From positions 19,798 through 83,797 of the forward strand of contig CANQOQ010000005.1 of the NCBI GenBank assembly GCA_947625495.1: DNA of 64,000 nucleotides. Reading direction: 5' to 3'. The translations under genes were made by a program, and so were the position numbers. The stretch comes from Candidatus Gastranaerophilales bacterium. Its GTDB lineage: Bacteria; Cyanobacteriota; Vampirovibrionia; Gastranaerophilales; Gastranaerophilaceae. The notes under the pieces were generated by a model that saw nothing but the letters and a program-made list of their open reading frames with translations, did no database searches and was not told the DNA's origin. This document shows, one piece after another, positions 44,573 through 55,305 of this stretch (within the stretch, counting starts at the first letter, position 1; every line of letters begins with the position of its first letter).

Positions 44573-45694
44573 CTAAATAAAAAATCTTGTAGCAAATAAA
44601 ATCATATTAGAATTTCTTTGATTATCTGTATCTTTAAAAATATAGTTAATCATAATTTTCATATTTTTATAAGGTTTGTAAGTTGCCCCTAAGGTATACT
44701 CCGTAATATTATCATGGGAAAAAGATTTATTGGGGTTTAAAATATCATATCTTGCCGTAAAAGACAAATTAGGCAGAACATCATAAGAAACGGCAGAATA
44801 AAAACCGTCAGCATGATTATTTGACGGAACTACGGCATTATAACCGTCAGCATTAGCATATTCAGCCTTTATATGAATATTTTTATAATCATAACCGGAA
44901 AATAGCGAATATTGACTATAGCTAAAATCATTTTCACCCAAATTATACCCGCCGCCGATATTTAATTTTCCATATTTTTCTTTAATATTTTCGAAAGGTT
45001 TAAACATAACATATCCCGAAAAATCAGTTCCTTTGCCAAATTCTTTCATATATCTGGTGCTGTCATAAAACCCTATATCATAGTCAAGATATTTATATGT
45101 ACCTTGATTTCTTATTCCCATAGACATAACATTCCCAAAAGTTCTACCAAGCTGGGATTTCAAAATAAATTCCTGCTGCATAGTAGTTAAAGCGCCGTTA
45201 TAACTAACGGGGAGTCTTGAAGCTTGACCAAAATATATTTTTTGATGTTCATTTATTGAGTGTCCAACATAAAATCTGTTTATTTTTTCAGTAAAATCAT
45301 TCGAATATCCCGGTAATTCTCTTAAAAGATTTATGTCAAACATTGCATCAGACTTATTCTCATTAAATTTAACATTAATGGCAGGTTCTAAAATCGAAAA
45401 ATCAAAATTAAATGACGGATTATAATGACTTTGTTTTATAAAATTCATTCTGTTTTCATATAACAATGACAATTTAATTGAATTTACGGGGGATTTTTCA
45501 AAAGTAAGACCTTTTTGAGAAAATATTTTTAAAACAGGCGAGACGTTTTCAGTAATATTTCCGTAATATACACCTGATAAATAATCTGTAAAATTATTAT
45601 TATCTTCTTTAACATCAAGAACAACTTCTTCAATTGCAAATGAGGAAGAATTTAAGAAAAAAAATATAAAAAATATAATAAATATCTTTTTCAC
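44573..45694 (-). CDS. Outer-membrane beta-barrel (porin-like) protein
   Basis: A 373-residue protein with a signal peptide (MKKIFIIFFIFFFLNSSSFA). A series of amphipathic beta-strands follows with alternating aromatic/polar residues and a final strand MILFATRFFI ending in an aromatic plus hydrophobic residue. Stretches such as FTARYDILNPNK and YTLGATYKPYKNMKIMINY are typical porin strands. No cyanobacterial SLH domain is seen. Specificity unknown. It follows the epimerase gene with a one-base overlap. Confidence 0.75.
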   Translation of the reverse strand: MKKIFIIFFIFFFLNSSSFAIEEVVLDVKEDNNNFTDYLSGVYYGNITENVSPVLKIFSQKGLTFEKSPVNSIKLSLLYENRMNFIKQSHYNPSFNFDFSILEPAINVKFNENKSDAMFDINLLRELPGYSNDFTEKINRFYVGHSINEHQKIYFGQASRLPVSYNGALTTMQQEFILKSQLGRTFGNVMSMGIRNQGTYKYLDYDIGFYDSTRYMKEFGKGTDFSGYVMFKPFENIKEKYGKLNIGGGYNLGENDFSYSQYSLFSGYDYKNIHIKAEYANADGYNAVVPSNNHADGFYSAVSYDVLPNLSFTARYDILNPNKSFSHDNITEYTLGATYKPYKNMKIMINYIFKDTDNQRNSNMILFATRFFI

Positions 45695-46635
45695 TATTGA
45701 TTTGATAATATTTTCGAAAAGTAATTAATTGTTTTTTTAAGACCGTCAACTAAAGAGGTGGAAGGCTGCCAATCTAAAAGCTCACGTGCAAGCGAAATAT
45801 CAGGTTCCCTTCTTAAAGGGTCATCTGATGGAAGCGGCATAAATCTAATTTCAGATTTAGAATCTGATAATTCAATTATTAATTTGGCGAAATCTATAAT
45901 TTTAAATTCTACGGGATTTCCTATATTGACAGGCTTTGAATAATTATCTTTATTATTCATTAATTTAATAAGAGCATCAACCATATCATCTACAAAGCAG
46001 AATGCTCTTGTTTGAGTACCGTCGCCATATACAGTCAAAGGCTCATTTTTAAGAGCTTGAACAATAAAATTAGAAACAACTCTTCCGTCATTTAAAGCCA
46101 TTTTAGGACCATAAGTATTAAAAATTCTTGCAATTCTTATATTTAAATTATACTGTCTGTGATAATCAGACATAAGCGTTTCGCTGCAGCGTTTACCTTC
46201 ATCATAACAGCTTCTTATGCCGATAGGATTAACGTTACCCCAATATTCTTCATTTTGAGGATGAGTATAGGGATTACCGTAAACCTCACTTGTACTTGCT
46301 TGTAAAATAACTGCACTGCATTTTTTTGCAAGTTCTAACATATTTGCTGTACCAATCACGCATGTTTTAATTGTTTTTATCGGGTTAAGCTGGTAATGCA
46401 CCGGAGAAGCAGGACATGCTAAATTGTATATTTCATCAACTTCAGCAGTATATTCATTTATTACATCATGCCTGACCAATTCAAATCTGTCATTAGATAA
46501 TAAATGCCTGATATTTTCTTTAGAACCTGTATAAAAGTTATCAAGGCAAATAATATCATTACCTTCATTAAGAAGTCTTTCGGATAGATGAGAACCGATA
46601 AATCCGGCACCGCCTGTTATCAAAATTCTTTTCAT
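45694..46635 (-). CDS. NAD-dependent epimerase/dehydratase, UDP-glucuronate decarboxylase-like
   Basis: A 313-residue extended SDR. It has [12 protein letters not shown] near residue 4, [11 protein letters not shown] near 34, the UXS-characteristic [12 protein letters not shown] near 70, STSEVYG near 112, and a catalytic YxxxK represented by [11 protein letters not shown] near 140. This profile matches UDP-xylose synthase (UDP-GlcA to UDP-xylose). The ATG at 46635 gives the standard MKRILITGG start; longer in-frame readings extend into the ABC gene. It starts one base after the MsbA-like gene ends. Confidence 0.87.
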   Translation of the reverse strand: MKRILITGGAGFIGSHLSERLLNEGNDIICLDNFYTGSKENIRHLLSNDRFELVRHDVINEYTAEVDEIYNLACPASPVHYQLNPIKTIKTCVIGTANMLELAKKCSAVILQASTSEVYGNPYTHPQNEEYWGNVNPIGIRSCYDEGKRCSETLMSDYHRQYNLNIRIARIFNTYGPKMALNDGRVVSNFIVQALKNEPLTVYGDGTQTRAFCFVDDMVDALIKLMNNKDNYSKPVNIGNPVEFKIIDFAKLIIELSDSKSEIRFMPLPSDDPLRREPDISLARELLDWQPSTSLVDGLKKTINYFSKILSNQ

Positions 46636-46636
46636 T

Positions 46637-48448
46637 TCAGACCGTAGTTTCTGCTTGTGAAAATTGCATATCATATAAATGTTTATAATGACCGCCATTA
46701 ATTGAAAGCAATTCTTCATGGGTACCGAGTTCAACAAGATTACCGTCATTAATTACAGCAATTCTGTCTGCGTTTTTAATTGTTGACAATCTGTGTGCAA
46801 TAACAATAACAGTTTTGTTTTTAATAAGATTATCAAGAGCTTTTTGGACTATTGCTTCTGATTCATTATCAAGAGCAGAAGTGGCTTCATCCAGTATAAT
46901 TATAGGGGTATTTCTTATCATAGCTCTTGCAATAGCAACTCTCTGTCTTTGGCCGCCAGAGAGTGTAAGACCTCTTTCTCCCAATAGAGTATTGATTCCG
47001 TCAGGTTGAGAAAGTATTACTTCGTTTAAATGAGAGGCGTTTACTACTTCATTTAATTCCTGCTCTGTTGCATTTGGGTTAGCAAGCATAATATTTTCTT
47101 TTATTGTTCCCGAAAAAAGAAAATTATCTTGAAAAACCATTGATATTTTACTTCTTAATTCCGAAAGTTTAAAATTTCTGATATCAATCCCGTCAAATTT
47201 AATAGCGCCCTGTTTAACATCATAGAATCTTGGCAAAAGATTAATAAGAGTGGATTTTCCGCCTCCTGAATTTCCGACAATTGCTATAGTTTCACCTTTT
47301 TTAACTGTTAAATTAATATCATTTAAAACCGGTTTATCTTTGACATATTCAAAAGAAACGTTTTCAAATGAAATACCCTGATTTAATTCGGGAAGTTTGA
47401 CTGTAGATTCCTTGTCCTTTATAAATGGAACATAATCGAATAACTCAAATACACGGCCTAAAGCAACAAATATATTTTGAATACCTGACATAGTATTACC
47501 GAGCGTTTTAACAGGTTTATACAATAATAACAATGAAGTAACAAAAGACGCAAAAGAACCTGCAGTCATTTGCTCGGAATATATAAGTTTAGTACCGTAA
47601 AAAAGAACAAAAGCAATTCCGAAAGAAGCGATTAAATACATCAATGGTGACATCCAGCCCACACGTTTTGTAAGAGAAATTGTTACGGAAAAACTTTTGT
47701 CTATGTCTTTTATAAAATTTGAAATCTGTCTGTTTTGCAGATTATATGCCGTAACAACTTTATTACCTGAGTATGTTTCATTAATAGTTGTCATTATATC
47801 GCCGGTAATTACCGTATTTTTATTTGAAACCGACTTTATTTTTTTTCTGATTAAAAAAACAGGTAAAAAAGCGACGGTCAAAACAATGACACCGACAACA
47901 GCCAGCTTCCAAGAAGCATAGAGCATAACAATAATTAAAGAAATCGCTCCAAAAAAACTTGTTATAATTGTTTTAATTTGCTCAACTATTCCTCTCGAAG
48001 CCGTATCAGGATCAGTTAAATACCTGTTTATTATAAGTCCTGATGAATTTTCATCATAGAAGGATGTATCCATAAATATAAGTCTTTTAAATAAATCAAC
48101 TTTAACGGCATTAGTAATTTTTAAACTGGTCCAATCAGTAAGATAGGAATTAAGATATCTCAGAATACCTTGGAATGCGGCAAAAAATATAATAGCAAAC
48201 GGCATGAAAAAAGCAATAACGGAATATGAAATTTCATAATCAAAAATAACAAGATTTTGTCTGCCAACAACATAATCCATATAAGGTTTAAGTGCATAGG
48301 ATACAACACCGTCGAGCAGTCCGACAGGTATTGCTATTATAAATCCAAGGATAACTCTTCCCAGAACAGGTTTAATATATGGAAAAATTCTTGAAATCAG
48401 CCAGCCATATTTAAATGAAGTCAATGCTTGTGAATCTTTTAGTTTCAT
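46637..48448 (-). CDS. MsbA-like ABC exporter (membrane and ATPase domains fused)
   Basis: A 603-residue half-transporter with six membrane helices (residues 20-320) and an ATPase domain with Walker [10 protein letters not shown], signature LSGGQRQR, Walker [13 protein letters not shown] and the switch [14 protein letters not shown]. It resembles lipid flippases of the MsbA/type 1 exporter group. Location next to UXS-like and porin genes suggests export of a glycolipid or lipid-linked glycan, but the substrate is not determined by sequence. Confidence 0.9.
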   Translation of the reverse strand: MKLKDSQALTSFKYGWLISRIFPYIKPVLGRVILGFIIAIPVGLLDGVVSYALKPYMDYVVGRQNLVIFDYEISYSVIAFFMPFAIIFFAAFQGILRYLNSYLTDWTSLKITNAVKVDLFKRLIFMDTSFYDENSSGLIINRYLTDPDTASRGIVEQIKTIITSFFGAISLIIVMLYASWKLAVVGVIVLTVAFLPVFLIRKKIKSVSNKNTVITGDIMTTINETYSGNKVVTAYNLQNRQISNFIKDIDKSFSVTISLTKRVGWMSPLMYLIASFGIAFVLFYGTKLIYSEQMTAGSFASFVTSLLLLYKPVKTLGNTMSGIQNIFVALGRVFELFDYVPFIKDKESTVKLPELNQGISFENVSFEYVKDKPVLNDINLTVKKGETIAIVGNSGGGKSTLINLLPRFYDVKQGAIKFDGIDIRNFKLSELRSKISMVFQDNFLFSGTIKENIMLANPNATEQELNEVVNASHLNEVILSQPDGINTLLGERGLTLSGGQRQRVAIARAMIRNTPIIILDEATSALDNESEAIVQKALDNLIKNKTVIVIAHRLSTIKNADRIAVINDGNLVELGTHEELLSINGGHYKHLYDMQFSQAETTV

Positions 48449-48602
48449 GATTACCTCTTAACATATACAGATATCCTATATTGTAATATGAACAGCTTCT
48501 GCTTTGCCAATGGTAAATTTTTGTTAACAATTTACTTGTATATAGCACGAATATATATTTATAATTCTTATATATTTGTGTTTATTATTATTGGGGTTGT
48601 GT

Positions 48603-51275
48603 ATGGAAATAGGCGTTTTTTCAGATATTCACTCGGGAATACTGCCAACGAATAAGGAAAATGTTTCAAAAGAGAATAAAAATGTATCTGTAAACAAAAA
48701 AGAATCAGATACAAAAATTAGCAGTGATAAAAAAGAAAAAATAAAAAATATAATAAAAACGGCCGCTCCTATTGTAATACCGCTTGTAACAATTCCGATA
48801 ACAGCCGGTATAACATATAAACTTTCGACTAAAAATATGGCATATCTTAAATCAGAGATTGCAAATTTATCAAATAAAGTAAATTCCCTTGAAGCTTTAA
48901 ATAATGAAAACGCAAAAAGATTAAGCGAGCAATTAAAGACCTCGGCAATTAAAAATAAAAAAGCAAATGCAAAAATCTGGTCTGCATTATTAGCTGTTGC
49001 AGGTTTAGGCTCAAGTTATAAAATGGGTCAATCTACAGGTGAAATTACACAAAAAATAAAACAAAGAATTGACTCTATAGACTCAAGAAGTTATGAAGCA
49101 ATTAATAGTGCTAATGATGCAATTTCAAAAACGGGAAACTCTCTTTCTACTAAATATACGGAAAATGACAACGGAATAATTCTTTTAAAAAACTTTGATT
49201 CGCTAAATAAAAATACACAAAAATATAATCAAGCCATTTCAGAAATAAAAAATGCAGGCAGGAAATATCTCTTTGAATCACCGAAGGATATTAAAATTGA
49301 GAAAGAAAATCCTGTGCTTTGGTCTGTAACGTCAGAGTTTGCTCCGGTAAAAGAAGGCGGATTAGGCTCTGTACCTGTAGAAATTCAAAATAATATTACA
49401 AGATTGGGTATTCAAATTCCTACTTTTATTCCAATGTATCAACAAAGAGGAATTGCTAATTTTAAAGAAGAAAACGGAGAATATACGTACACATATAAAG
49501 GAAAAGTATTTAAATTAGATAAAGTTGCTTCATTTAAAACAGATACCTATCAGGGCGGAAAGTCAAAAACTGAAAATGTAGAATTTTATGTTTCTAATTC
49601 TAAAGACAAATACGGTAATAATAAACAGCTTGTATTTGTAAAAAATGATAATTATTTTAACGGAACAATATATGAAGCCGGTAATAAAAGTGAAGAAGCC
49701 GAAAAATTTGCATTCTTTTCCAAAGCGGTTTATGATTTCGCCAAATTAAAAGAAGATATGAACAGTGTAAACAACTTGGTAATAGAAAATAAGGAAGCAT
49801 TTGATTCTATAGGCAAACCTGACGGATTGATATTAAATGACTGGCAGGCTTCTCCTATTGCTGCTTTAGCGAGATATAAAGCTCCAATGGAAAATGCATA
49901 CGGTCAATTAACTGATGCAGCGGCTGATAAAATAAAAAATATGAGAATTATTACTATCGGGCATAATGCAATGTACCAAGGTTCAACCGTAAATAACAAC
50001 AATAATTCTCAAAGAAAAGATTCGACTTCAAATATTTTAAACACTTTATTTGACAATTATACTTATGATATTGTTAAAAATGCGGATACAGGTGCTTCCA
50101 AAATAAATCCTGATGATAAAGGATTAAAAAATCTTGATAATGTATTAATAATAAACAAAGATAACGGGTGGGAAAACCATACAAACCTGTTAAATATGGG
50201 TATAGTTCTAAGCGACTATTTTCATCCCGTTTCACAAAATTATGCAAAAGAATTAACAAACGGAGAGCATCCTGAATTATCAGGTGAACTTGCTTGGGCT
50301 TTAACTCAAAAAATGAATGCAGGTTCTTTAGTTGGTATTATTAACGGTAACGATTTTAATAATTTATCAATTGAAGCTAAAAAAGAAAATATAAAATCAA
50401 CAACCGGACTTGATTTTAAAACATATTCAAAAACTTCGGATTTAGAGGATGTTATTAAAGCAAGACAAGAAAACAAAATTAATTTTTACAATAATTTTGT
50501 TTTACCGTTCTCAAAGAAAAATGATTTAACAGATAAAAGTGAAGATGTTGAAAAAGTAAGAAAATTAACTTCAAAATTAGAGCTGGTCGATGAAAAAAAT
50601 AATACGAATATGCCTGTATTGACCGACAAAGAAATAATTAATACACCTATAATAACATCCGTCGGCAGATTAGTTTCTCAAAAGGGAATTAATATAATGA
50701 CAGAGGCAATTGAGATATTAATGAAAAATTGGGAAAAAGATTTTCCGAATAAACCAAAACCGATATTTTATTTAGCGGGTCAAGACGGTGAAGGCGGTGC
50801 TATCAGAAAATATATAGAAGATTTAAAGAATGAAAAATTAACAAGCGAAGATTCAAACAGAGTATTATTTGCACATGGTTTTGCACCGATGGCAGGATTA
50901 GCAGGTGCTTCAGATTTCTTCTTACTTCCTTCTATATTTGAACCTTGCGGTTTAACTCAGAGTGAATCTTTTGCAGTAGCAACACCCGTTATTGGCAGCA
51001 GTGTTGGTGGTATTGTTGATACCGTAAACAGAAACGGCAAAACTAACGGTATTTTGACAGATAATTCAAAACCATTATCAGCAGTAGAATTTTATGAAGC
51101 TATGAAAAAAGGATTAAAAATATATTTTGACGAACCCGATAAATATAATAAAATGGTAAATGATTCGCTTCAAGAAGATTTCAGCTGGATACAAAAAGAT
51201 AAAAAAGGTCCTGTCTTTGAATATCTTGATAAAATTGGTTTTGATGTATCAAAACTTCCTGAAGTATGCTCTTAA
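48603..51275 (+). CDS. Glycogen/starch synthase-like GT5 enzyme with membrane-anchored N-terminal region
   Basis: An 890-residue protein. Residues 1-230 hold a lysine-rich stretch, a hydrophobic segment (about 62-82, APIVIPLVTIPITAGITY), a coiled-coil and a second weakly hydrophobic stretch. From ~245 a GT5 catalytic region begins: SEFAPVKEGGLGSVPVEI, NDWQASPIAALARY near 420, TSVGRLVSQKGINIM near 690 and PSIFEPCGLTQSESFAVATPVI near 785. The usual KTGGLGD motif is KEGGLGS, so donor use may differ. No glgB, glgC or glgP is nearby. The ATG at 48603 is chosen; a TTG at 48576 is less likely. Confidence 0.82.
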   Translation: MEIGVFSDIHSGILPTNKENVSKENKNVSVNKKESDTKISSDKKEKIKNIIKTAAPIVIPLVTIPITAGITYKLSTKNMAYLKSEIANLSNKVNSLEALNNENAKRLSEQLKTSAIKNKKANAKIWSALLAVAGLGSSYKMGQSTGEITQKIKQRIDSIDSRSYEAINSANDAISKTGNSLSTKYTENDNGIILLKNFDSLNKNTQKYNQAISEIKNAGRKYLFESPKDIKIEKENPVLWSVTSEFAPVKEGGLGSVPVEIQNNITRLGIQIPTFIPMYQQRGIANFKEENGEYTYTYKGKVFKLDKVASFKTDTYQGGKSKTENVEFYVSNSKDKYGNNKQLVFVKNDNYFNGTIYEAGNKSEEAEKFAFFSKAVYDFAKLKEDMNSVNNLVIENKEAFDSIGKPDGLILNDWQASPIAALARYKAPMENAYGQLTDAAADKIKNMRIITIGHNAMYQGSTVNNNNNSQRKDSTSNILNTLFDNYTYDIVKNADTGASKINPDDKGLKNLDNVLIINKDNGWENHTNLLNMGIVLSDYFHPVSQNYAKELTNGEHPELSGELAWALTQKMNAGSLVGIINGNDFNNLSIEAKKENIKSTTGLDFKTYSKTSDLEDVIKARQENKINFYNNFVLPFSKKNDLTDKSEDVEKVRKLTSKLELVDEKNNTNMPVLTDKEIINTPIITSVGRLVSQKGINIMTEAIEILMKNWEKDFPNKPKPIFYLAGQDGEGGAIRKYIEDLKNEKLTSEDSNRVLFAHGFAPMAGLAGASDFFLLPSIFEPCGLTQSESFAVATPVIGSSVGGIVDTVNRNGKTNGILTDNSKPLSAVEFYEAMKKGLKIYFDEPDKYNKMVNDSLQEDFSWIQKDKKGPVFEYLDKIGFDVSKLPEVCS

Positions 51276-51317
51276 TTAACTTGATAAAACATTTGTTATT
51301 TATTATCATTAATTAGT

Positions 51318-53336
51318 ATGAATAATAAATATTCCGAGCTGATAAATACGGCATTTAAACTTCATTCTCAAAATAGACTTGATGAGGCTGAAAAAATATA
51401 TCAACAGCTGATTGAAATTTCATCAGATGATGTTAATTTATTGAATTTATACGGAGTATTATGTCTTTCAAAAGGGAAAACTAAACAGGCAATAGAATTA
51501 TTATCAAAAGCTGTTATCTTAAAGGAATCTGCATATATCATTTCAAATCTTGCCAAAGCATATTTATATAATGGTGAAAGCGAAAATGCTGTAAAATTGT
51601 TTAATAAAGCTCTGGAATATGAGAAAAATGATGATATTTACTATTCCCTCGGGATAGCATATAAAGCTATAGGAAATTTGGATAATGCTATATTAGCTTA
51701 TAAATCGGCTTTAAAAATAAAGCCTGACAAATTTAATTGTGCTTATAATCTTTTTAATATTTATAAAGATCTATCAAGAACAGATGAAGCTGTTGAACTA
51801 TTAGAAAAATTTCCGGAAAATGAAGAAGCTATGGTTGGCTTATCTTCTTTATTTGAAGAAAAAAAAGAATATAAAAAAGCAATAGAGAAATTAGAAAAAG
51901 CTGTTTATATCAATAAAAATGAGCCATCATACTACTATAATCTTGGTGTAATGTATTCTTATATTGAAAGTTTTGAGAAAGCCAAAAACAATTATATCAG
52001 GGCTTTAAAATTAAAGCCTGATTATGTTCAGGCGCTTGTTAATCTTTGCTCCATATCTAAAAAAGATAACAAAGAAGAAGCACTCAAATATATCTTAAAA
52101 GCCTATGAAATATCTCCTAATGAAGAAAATGTTGTATTAAATCTGGCTGAAATATATAAAAATTTGGGACAAAACAGCAAAAGTATTGATATATTAACGA
52201 AATTTATAAGTAACAAAAACGATTCAGCTGATGTCTATTCTCTTTTGGCTCAAAATTATATGGATTTAGAAAATTACGAAAAAGCTTTAAATTATTATTT
52301 AGAAGCCTTAAAAATAAAACCTTCCGATTTAAATTATATGCACGGCAAAGCTATGGCATTAAAATATCTCGGAGATACAAAATCGGCATATAAAATATTA
52401 GAGTATATCGTAAAAAAAGACCCTAATTTAATTCAAAGTTCAATTTCACTTGGTATGCTCTATTTAACCGATAAAAATTTTCAAAAAGGAATGCCTCTAT
52501 ATATTAAAAGAAGTACTGAGACAAATTTTTCTAAACTATATAAAAAAAACATCTGGCAGCAGGGCTGTATACTTAAAGACAAGACAATTCTTTTATATTC
52601 TGACTGCGGGCTTGGTGATACCATAATGTTTTCAAGATATATTCCTTTTTTGCAAAAAATTGCAAAGAAAGTAATACTTCAAACCGATAGAGAAATTATA
52701 GATATTCTATCTCAATCTTTTAAAGATGTTGATGTTATACCAAAAAACAAAACAAAACAAGACTATGATATTGTAATTCCTTTAATGTCGCTGCCGTTAG
52801 CTCTAAATATTGATTTTGATAATATTCCATACTCAAACGGATATTTAAAATTCAACAAAGAAAAATGTGAAAATTTTTCTAAACTTGATATATTTAAAAC
52901 TTTAAAACCTAAAATCGGTATTGTCACTGAGGGCAACAAACGAATATTAAAAAATAGGGCTATTCCTATTGAATTTATTGAACAATTAACGGAAAATAAT
53001 AATTATAAATTTTATTCTTTTCAACTGAATGAAACAAAAATAAAAAATACACAGCCGTTAAAAGAATACATAAAAAACTATGATGATACAGCTTCACTTC
53101 TTAAAAATACAGATATACTTATTACAATTGATTCATCAATAGTTCATATTGCAGGTGCCTTAGGTGTTAAAACCTTTTTAATGCTGCCAAATGTTGCAGA
53201 ATGGCGGTGGTTTAAAGATAATAATACGACACCTTGGTATGACAGCGTTAAAATATTCAGACAGACCTCAAATTCTAATTGGCAAGAGGTTGTTAATTCA
53301 ATAAAAGCAGAGCTTGATAATTATGTACATAAATAA
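51318..53336 (+). CDS. TPR protein fused to a heptosyltransferase-like (GT9-type) domain
   Basis: A 672-residue protein. Residues 1-400 are about eleven TPR units, for example YYSLGIAYKAIGNLDNAI. Residues 415-670 form a GT-B-like domain: LYSDCGLGDTIMFSRYIPFL near 427 resembles the GDxIxxxP start of GT9 enzymes, and ITIDSSIVHIAGALGVKTFL near 599 resembles the DSGxxHxAxALGxP motif. TPR-GT fusions often act in protein or flagellin glycosylation. The acceptor is unknown. It overlaps rlmD by 14 bases. Confidence 0.82.
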   Translation: MNNKYSELINTAFKLHSQNRLDEAEKIYQQLIEISSDDVNLLNLYGVLCLSKGKTKQAIELLSKAVILKESAYIISNLAKAYLYNGESENAVKLFNKALEYEKNDDIYYSLGIAYKAIGNLDNAILAYKSALKIKPDKFNCAYNLFNIYKDLSRTDEAVELLEKFPENEEAMVGLSSLFEEKKEYKKAIEKLEKAVYINKNEPSYYYNLGVMYSYIESFEKAKNNYIRALKLKPDYVQALVNLCSISKKDNKEEALKYILKAYEISPNEENVVLNLAEIYKNLGQNSKSIDILTKFISNKNDSADVYSLLAQNYMDLENYEKALNYYLEALKIKPSDLNYMHGKAMALKYLGDTKSAYKILEYIVKKDPNLIQSSISLGMLYLTDKNFQKGMPLYIKRSTETNFSKLYKKNIWQQGCILKDKTILLYSDCGLGDTIMFSRYIPFLQKIAKKVILQTDREIIDILSQSFKDVDVIPKNKTKQDYDIVIPLMSLPLALNIDFDNIPYSNGYLKFNKEKCENFSKLDIFKTLKPKIGIVTEGNKRILKNRAIPIEFIEQLTENNNYKFYSFQLNETKIKNTQPLKEYIKNYDDTASLLKNTDILITIDSSIVHIAGALGVKTFLMLPNVAEWRWFKDNNTTPWYDSVKIFRQTSNSNWQEVVNSIKAELDNYVHK

Positions 53337-54684
53337 TGAATATACCGTAAAAGTTGAAAAAATGATTAATGAGGGTGATGGACTTGCAAGAATTAATTCA
53401 TTGCCTGTATTCATTAAAAATGCTTGCAGTGATGATGTTTTAAAAATTAAAATTATAAAAGAAAATAAGAACTATCTGACAGCAGAAATAAAAGAGATAA
53501 TTGAGCCGTCTCAATACAGAGTAAAACCTCTATGTCCTTTAAGCTCGATATGCGGAAGCTGCAGCTGGCAGCATATTAAATATGAAAGACAGTTAATTGA
53601 AAAACAGAATATAGTTTTTGAAACAATAAAAAATATTACACAAAATAATTATATAATTGAAAAAACAATACCTTCTCCCAAAATCAGAGAGTACAGATGC
53701 AAAGTTCAGTATCCTGTCACGGAGAAAAAGTCGGGCAGAATAGTATCGGGATATTATAAAATAAACTCGCATGAGCTTGTTAATATAAAATACTGTCCAA
53801 TGCAAAATCCTGTTATAAATGACATAAATGAATTTATTAAAACTGAAATTGAGAGATTACATATTTCAGGTTATAAAGAAAAATCACATTCAGGACTCAT
53901 AAGGCATATTATATACAGGTATTCAAATAATACGAAAGAAATTATTATAATTTTTGTAATTAACAGTAATAATATTGATAAAAGATTAAAGAATCTTTCT
54001 GAAATATTGTGCAATAAATATGAATCAATAAAAGGAGTATGCGTAAACTATAACACGCAAAAAACAAATGTAATAACGGGAAAAATAACTGAAAAAATAA
54101 TAGGTAATGACTATTATTTTGAAAACTTGTCAGGTATAAAATATAAAGTGAGTGCAAACAGCTTCTTTCAGGTCAATCCTGATTGTGCTCAAATTATATT
54201 TAACAAAGTAAAAGATTTGGCGGCAGAAAGAGTAAAAACTCCTGCCATTTTAGATGCATATTCAGGCGTGTCCAGTTTTGGTATATGGTTAAGCGATATA
54301 GCAGACAAAGTTGTTTGTATAGAAGAAGTCAAATCTGCGTCTAATGACGCAATAGAAAACATTAAAATTAACAATTGCAATAATGTGGAAATTATAAACG
54401 GCGATGCTGCAAAAAGCTTCAAGGAATTAATAACAAAAGGCGTAAAATTTGATATATCGATTACAGACCCTCCAAGGAAAGGCTGCAGCACTGAATCTCT
54501 TAATAATCTTATAAAACTTACGGAAAAATATATAATTTACGTAAGCTGTAATATTGCGACATTAGCAAGAGATATGAAATTTCTTATTGAAAATTCATTT
54601 ATACCCGAATACATTCAACCCGTTGACATGTTTCCAAATACATATCATGTGGAAACCATTGTTGTATTTAAAAACGTTAAATAA
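53323..54684 (+). CDS. rlmD: 23S rRNA (uracil-5-)-methyltransferase, RumA/RlmD type
   Basis: A 453-residue RNA uridine methyltransferase. It has an N-terminal TRAM domain (residues 1-60), the Fe-S motif with Cys in CPLSSICGSCSWQH near 69, the SAM motif LDAYSGVSSFGIWL near 310, TDPPRKGCS near 385 and the nucleophile region YVSCN near 406. Whether the target is U1939 or U747 of 23S rRNA cannot be told, so the symbol is tentative. I chose the ATG at 53323; a TTG at 53314 is the alternative. Confidence 0.88.
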   Translation: MYINNEYTVKVEKMINEGDGLARINSLPVFIKNACSDDVLKIKIIKENKNYLTAEIKEIIEPSQYRVKPLCPLSSICGSCSWQHIKYERQLIEKQNIVFETIKNITQNNYIIEKTIPSPKIREYRCKVQYPVTEKKSGRIVSGYYKINSHELVNIKYCPMQNPVINDINEFIKTEIERLHISGYKEKSHSGLIRHIIYRYSNNTKEIIIIFVINSNNIDKRLKNLSEILCNKYESIKGVCVNYNTQKTNVITGKITEKIIGNDYYFENLSGIKYKVSANSFFQVNPDCAQIIFNKVKDLAAERVKTPAILDAYSGVSSFGIWLSDIADKVVCIEEVKSASNDAIENIKINNCNNVEIINGDAAKSFKELITKGVKFDISITDPPRKGCSTESLNNLIKLTEKYIIYVSCNIATLARDMKFLIENSFIPEYIQPVDMFPNTYHVETIVVFKNVK

Positions 54685-54765
54685 TGTAAAACTGTTGAAT
54701 TAAATCACTGCAATATTGGTATTATAATTGTATGCTTATATATAAAAGTATGTAGGGATATGTGT

Positions 54766-55305
54766 ATGTTAAGAAAAATAATAGTATTGTTTTTTATAAT
54801 ATTAGTGTCAAATATGACAGCTAATGCATCTGAGGATTTTAGTTTATATATTAAACAATTAAAGCTTGTATTGGATAAAGCTTGGAATGCACCTGTTTAT
54901 AAAGCCAATTATACGTCAGATGTATATTTCAAAATTAAACAGGACGGAACAATAGAAGATGTAAAACTCTATAAGACATCAGGTATTTCTCAGCTTGATA
55001 AAAAAGCTGTAGCTGCAGTGAAGTCAATTAAGCAGACAAATCCTCTTCCCAAATACTATACTTCTGAAAATATAGAAGTTGTTGCAGGTTTATCAAGTTA
55101 TATAAGAAAAGATTTGAGAAATCCTAATATAAAAGCAAAAAACAGAAATAAGGAACAAATATCCGAACTGCCTTTATCAACACGATTTGTAAAGATTAAA
55201 AAAGTAATATATTCTGAAAATTTCAGCAGTTCATCAAATTACCAGCCTAAAATGAAGAATTTAGTATTAAATTTAGATATTCAAAGGGCAAAAAAGGGAT
55301 ACTAA
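54766..55305 (+). CDS. TonB C-terminal-domain-like secreted protein
   Basis: A 179-residue protein with a signal peptide (MLRKIIVLFFIILVSNMTANA). The TonB-like fold follows (AWNAPVYK near 35, VYFKIKQDGTIEDVKL near 47, SGISQLDKKAVAAVKS near 66). The usual proline-rich spacer and a permanent anchor are missing, so it is not a standard TonB energiser. The ATG at 54766 has AGGG 8 bases upstream. Its stop codon overlaps the convergent pcrA end. Confidence 0.72.
   Translation: MLRKIIVLFFIILVSNMTANASEDFSLYIKQLKLVLDKAWNAPVYKANYTSDVYFKIKQDGTIEDVKLYKTSGISQLDKKAVAAVKSIKQTNPLPKYYTSENIEVVAGLSSYIRKDLRNPNIKAKNRNKEQISELPLSTRFVKIKKVIYSENFSSSSNYQPKMKNLVLNLDIQRAKKGY

Noticed and set aside
46638..46749. Longer N-terminus for the UXS-like epimerase
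   Set aside because: It overlaps the end of the ABC exporter and adds residues before the canonical MKRILITGG start.
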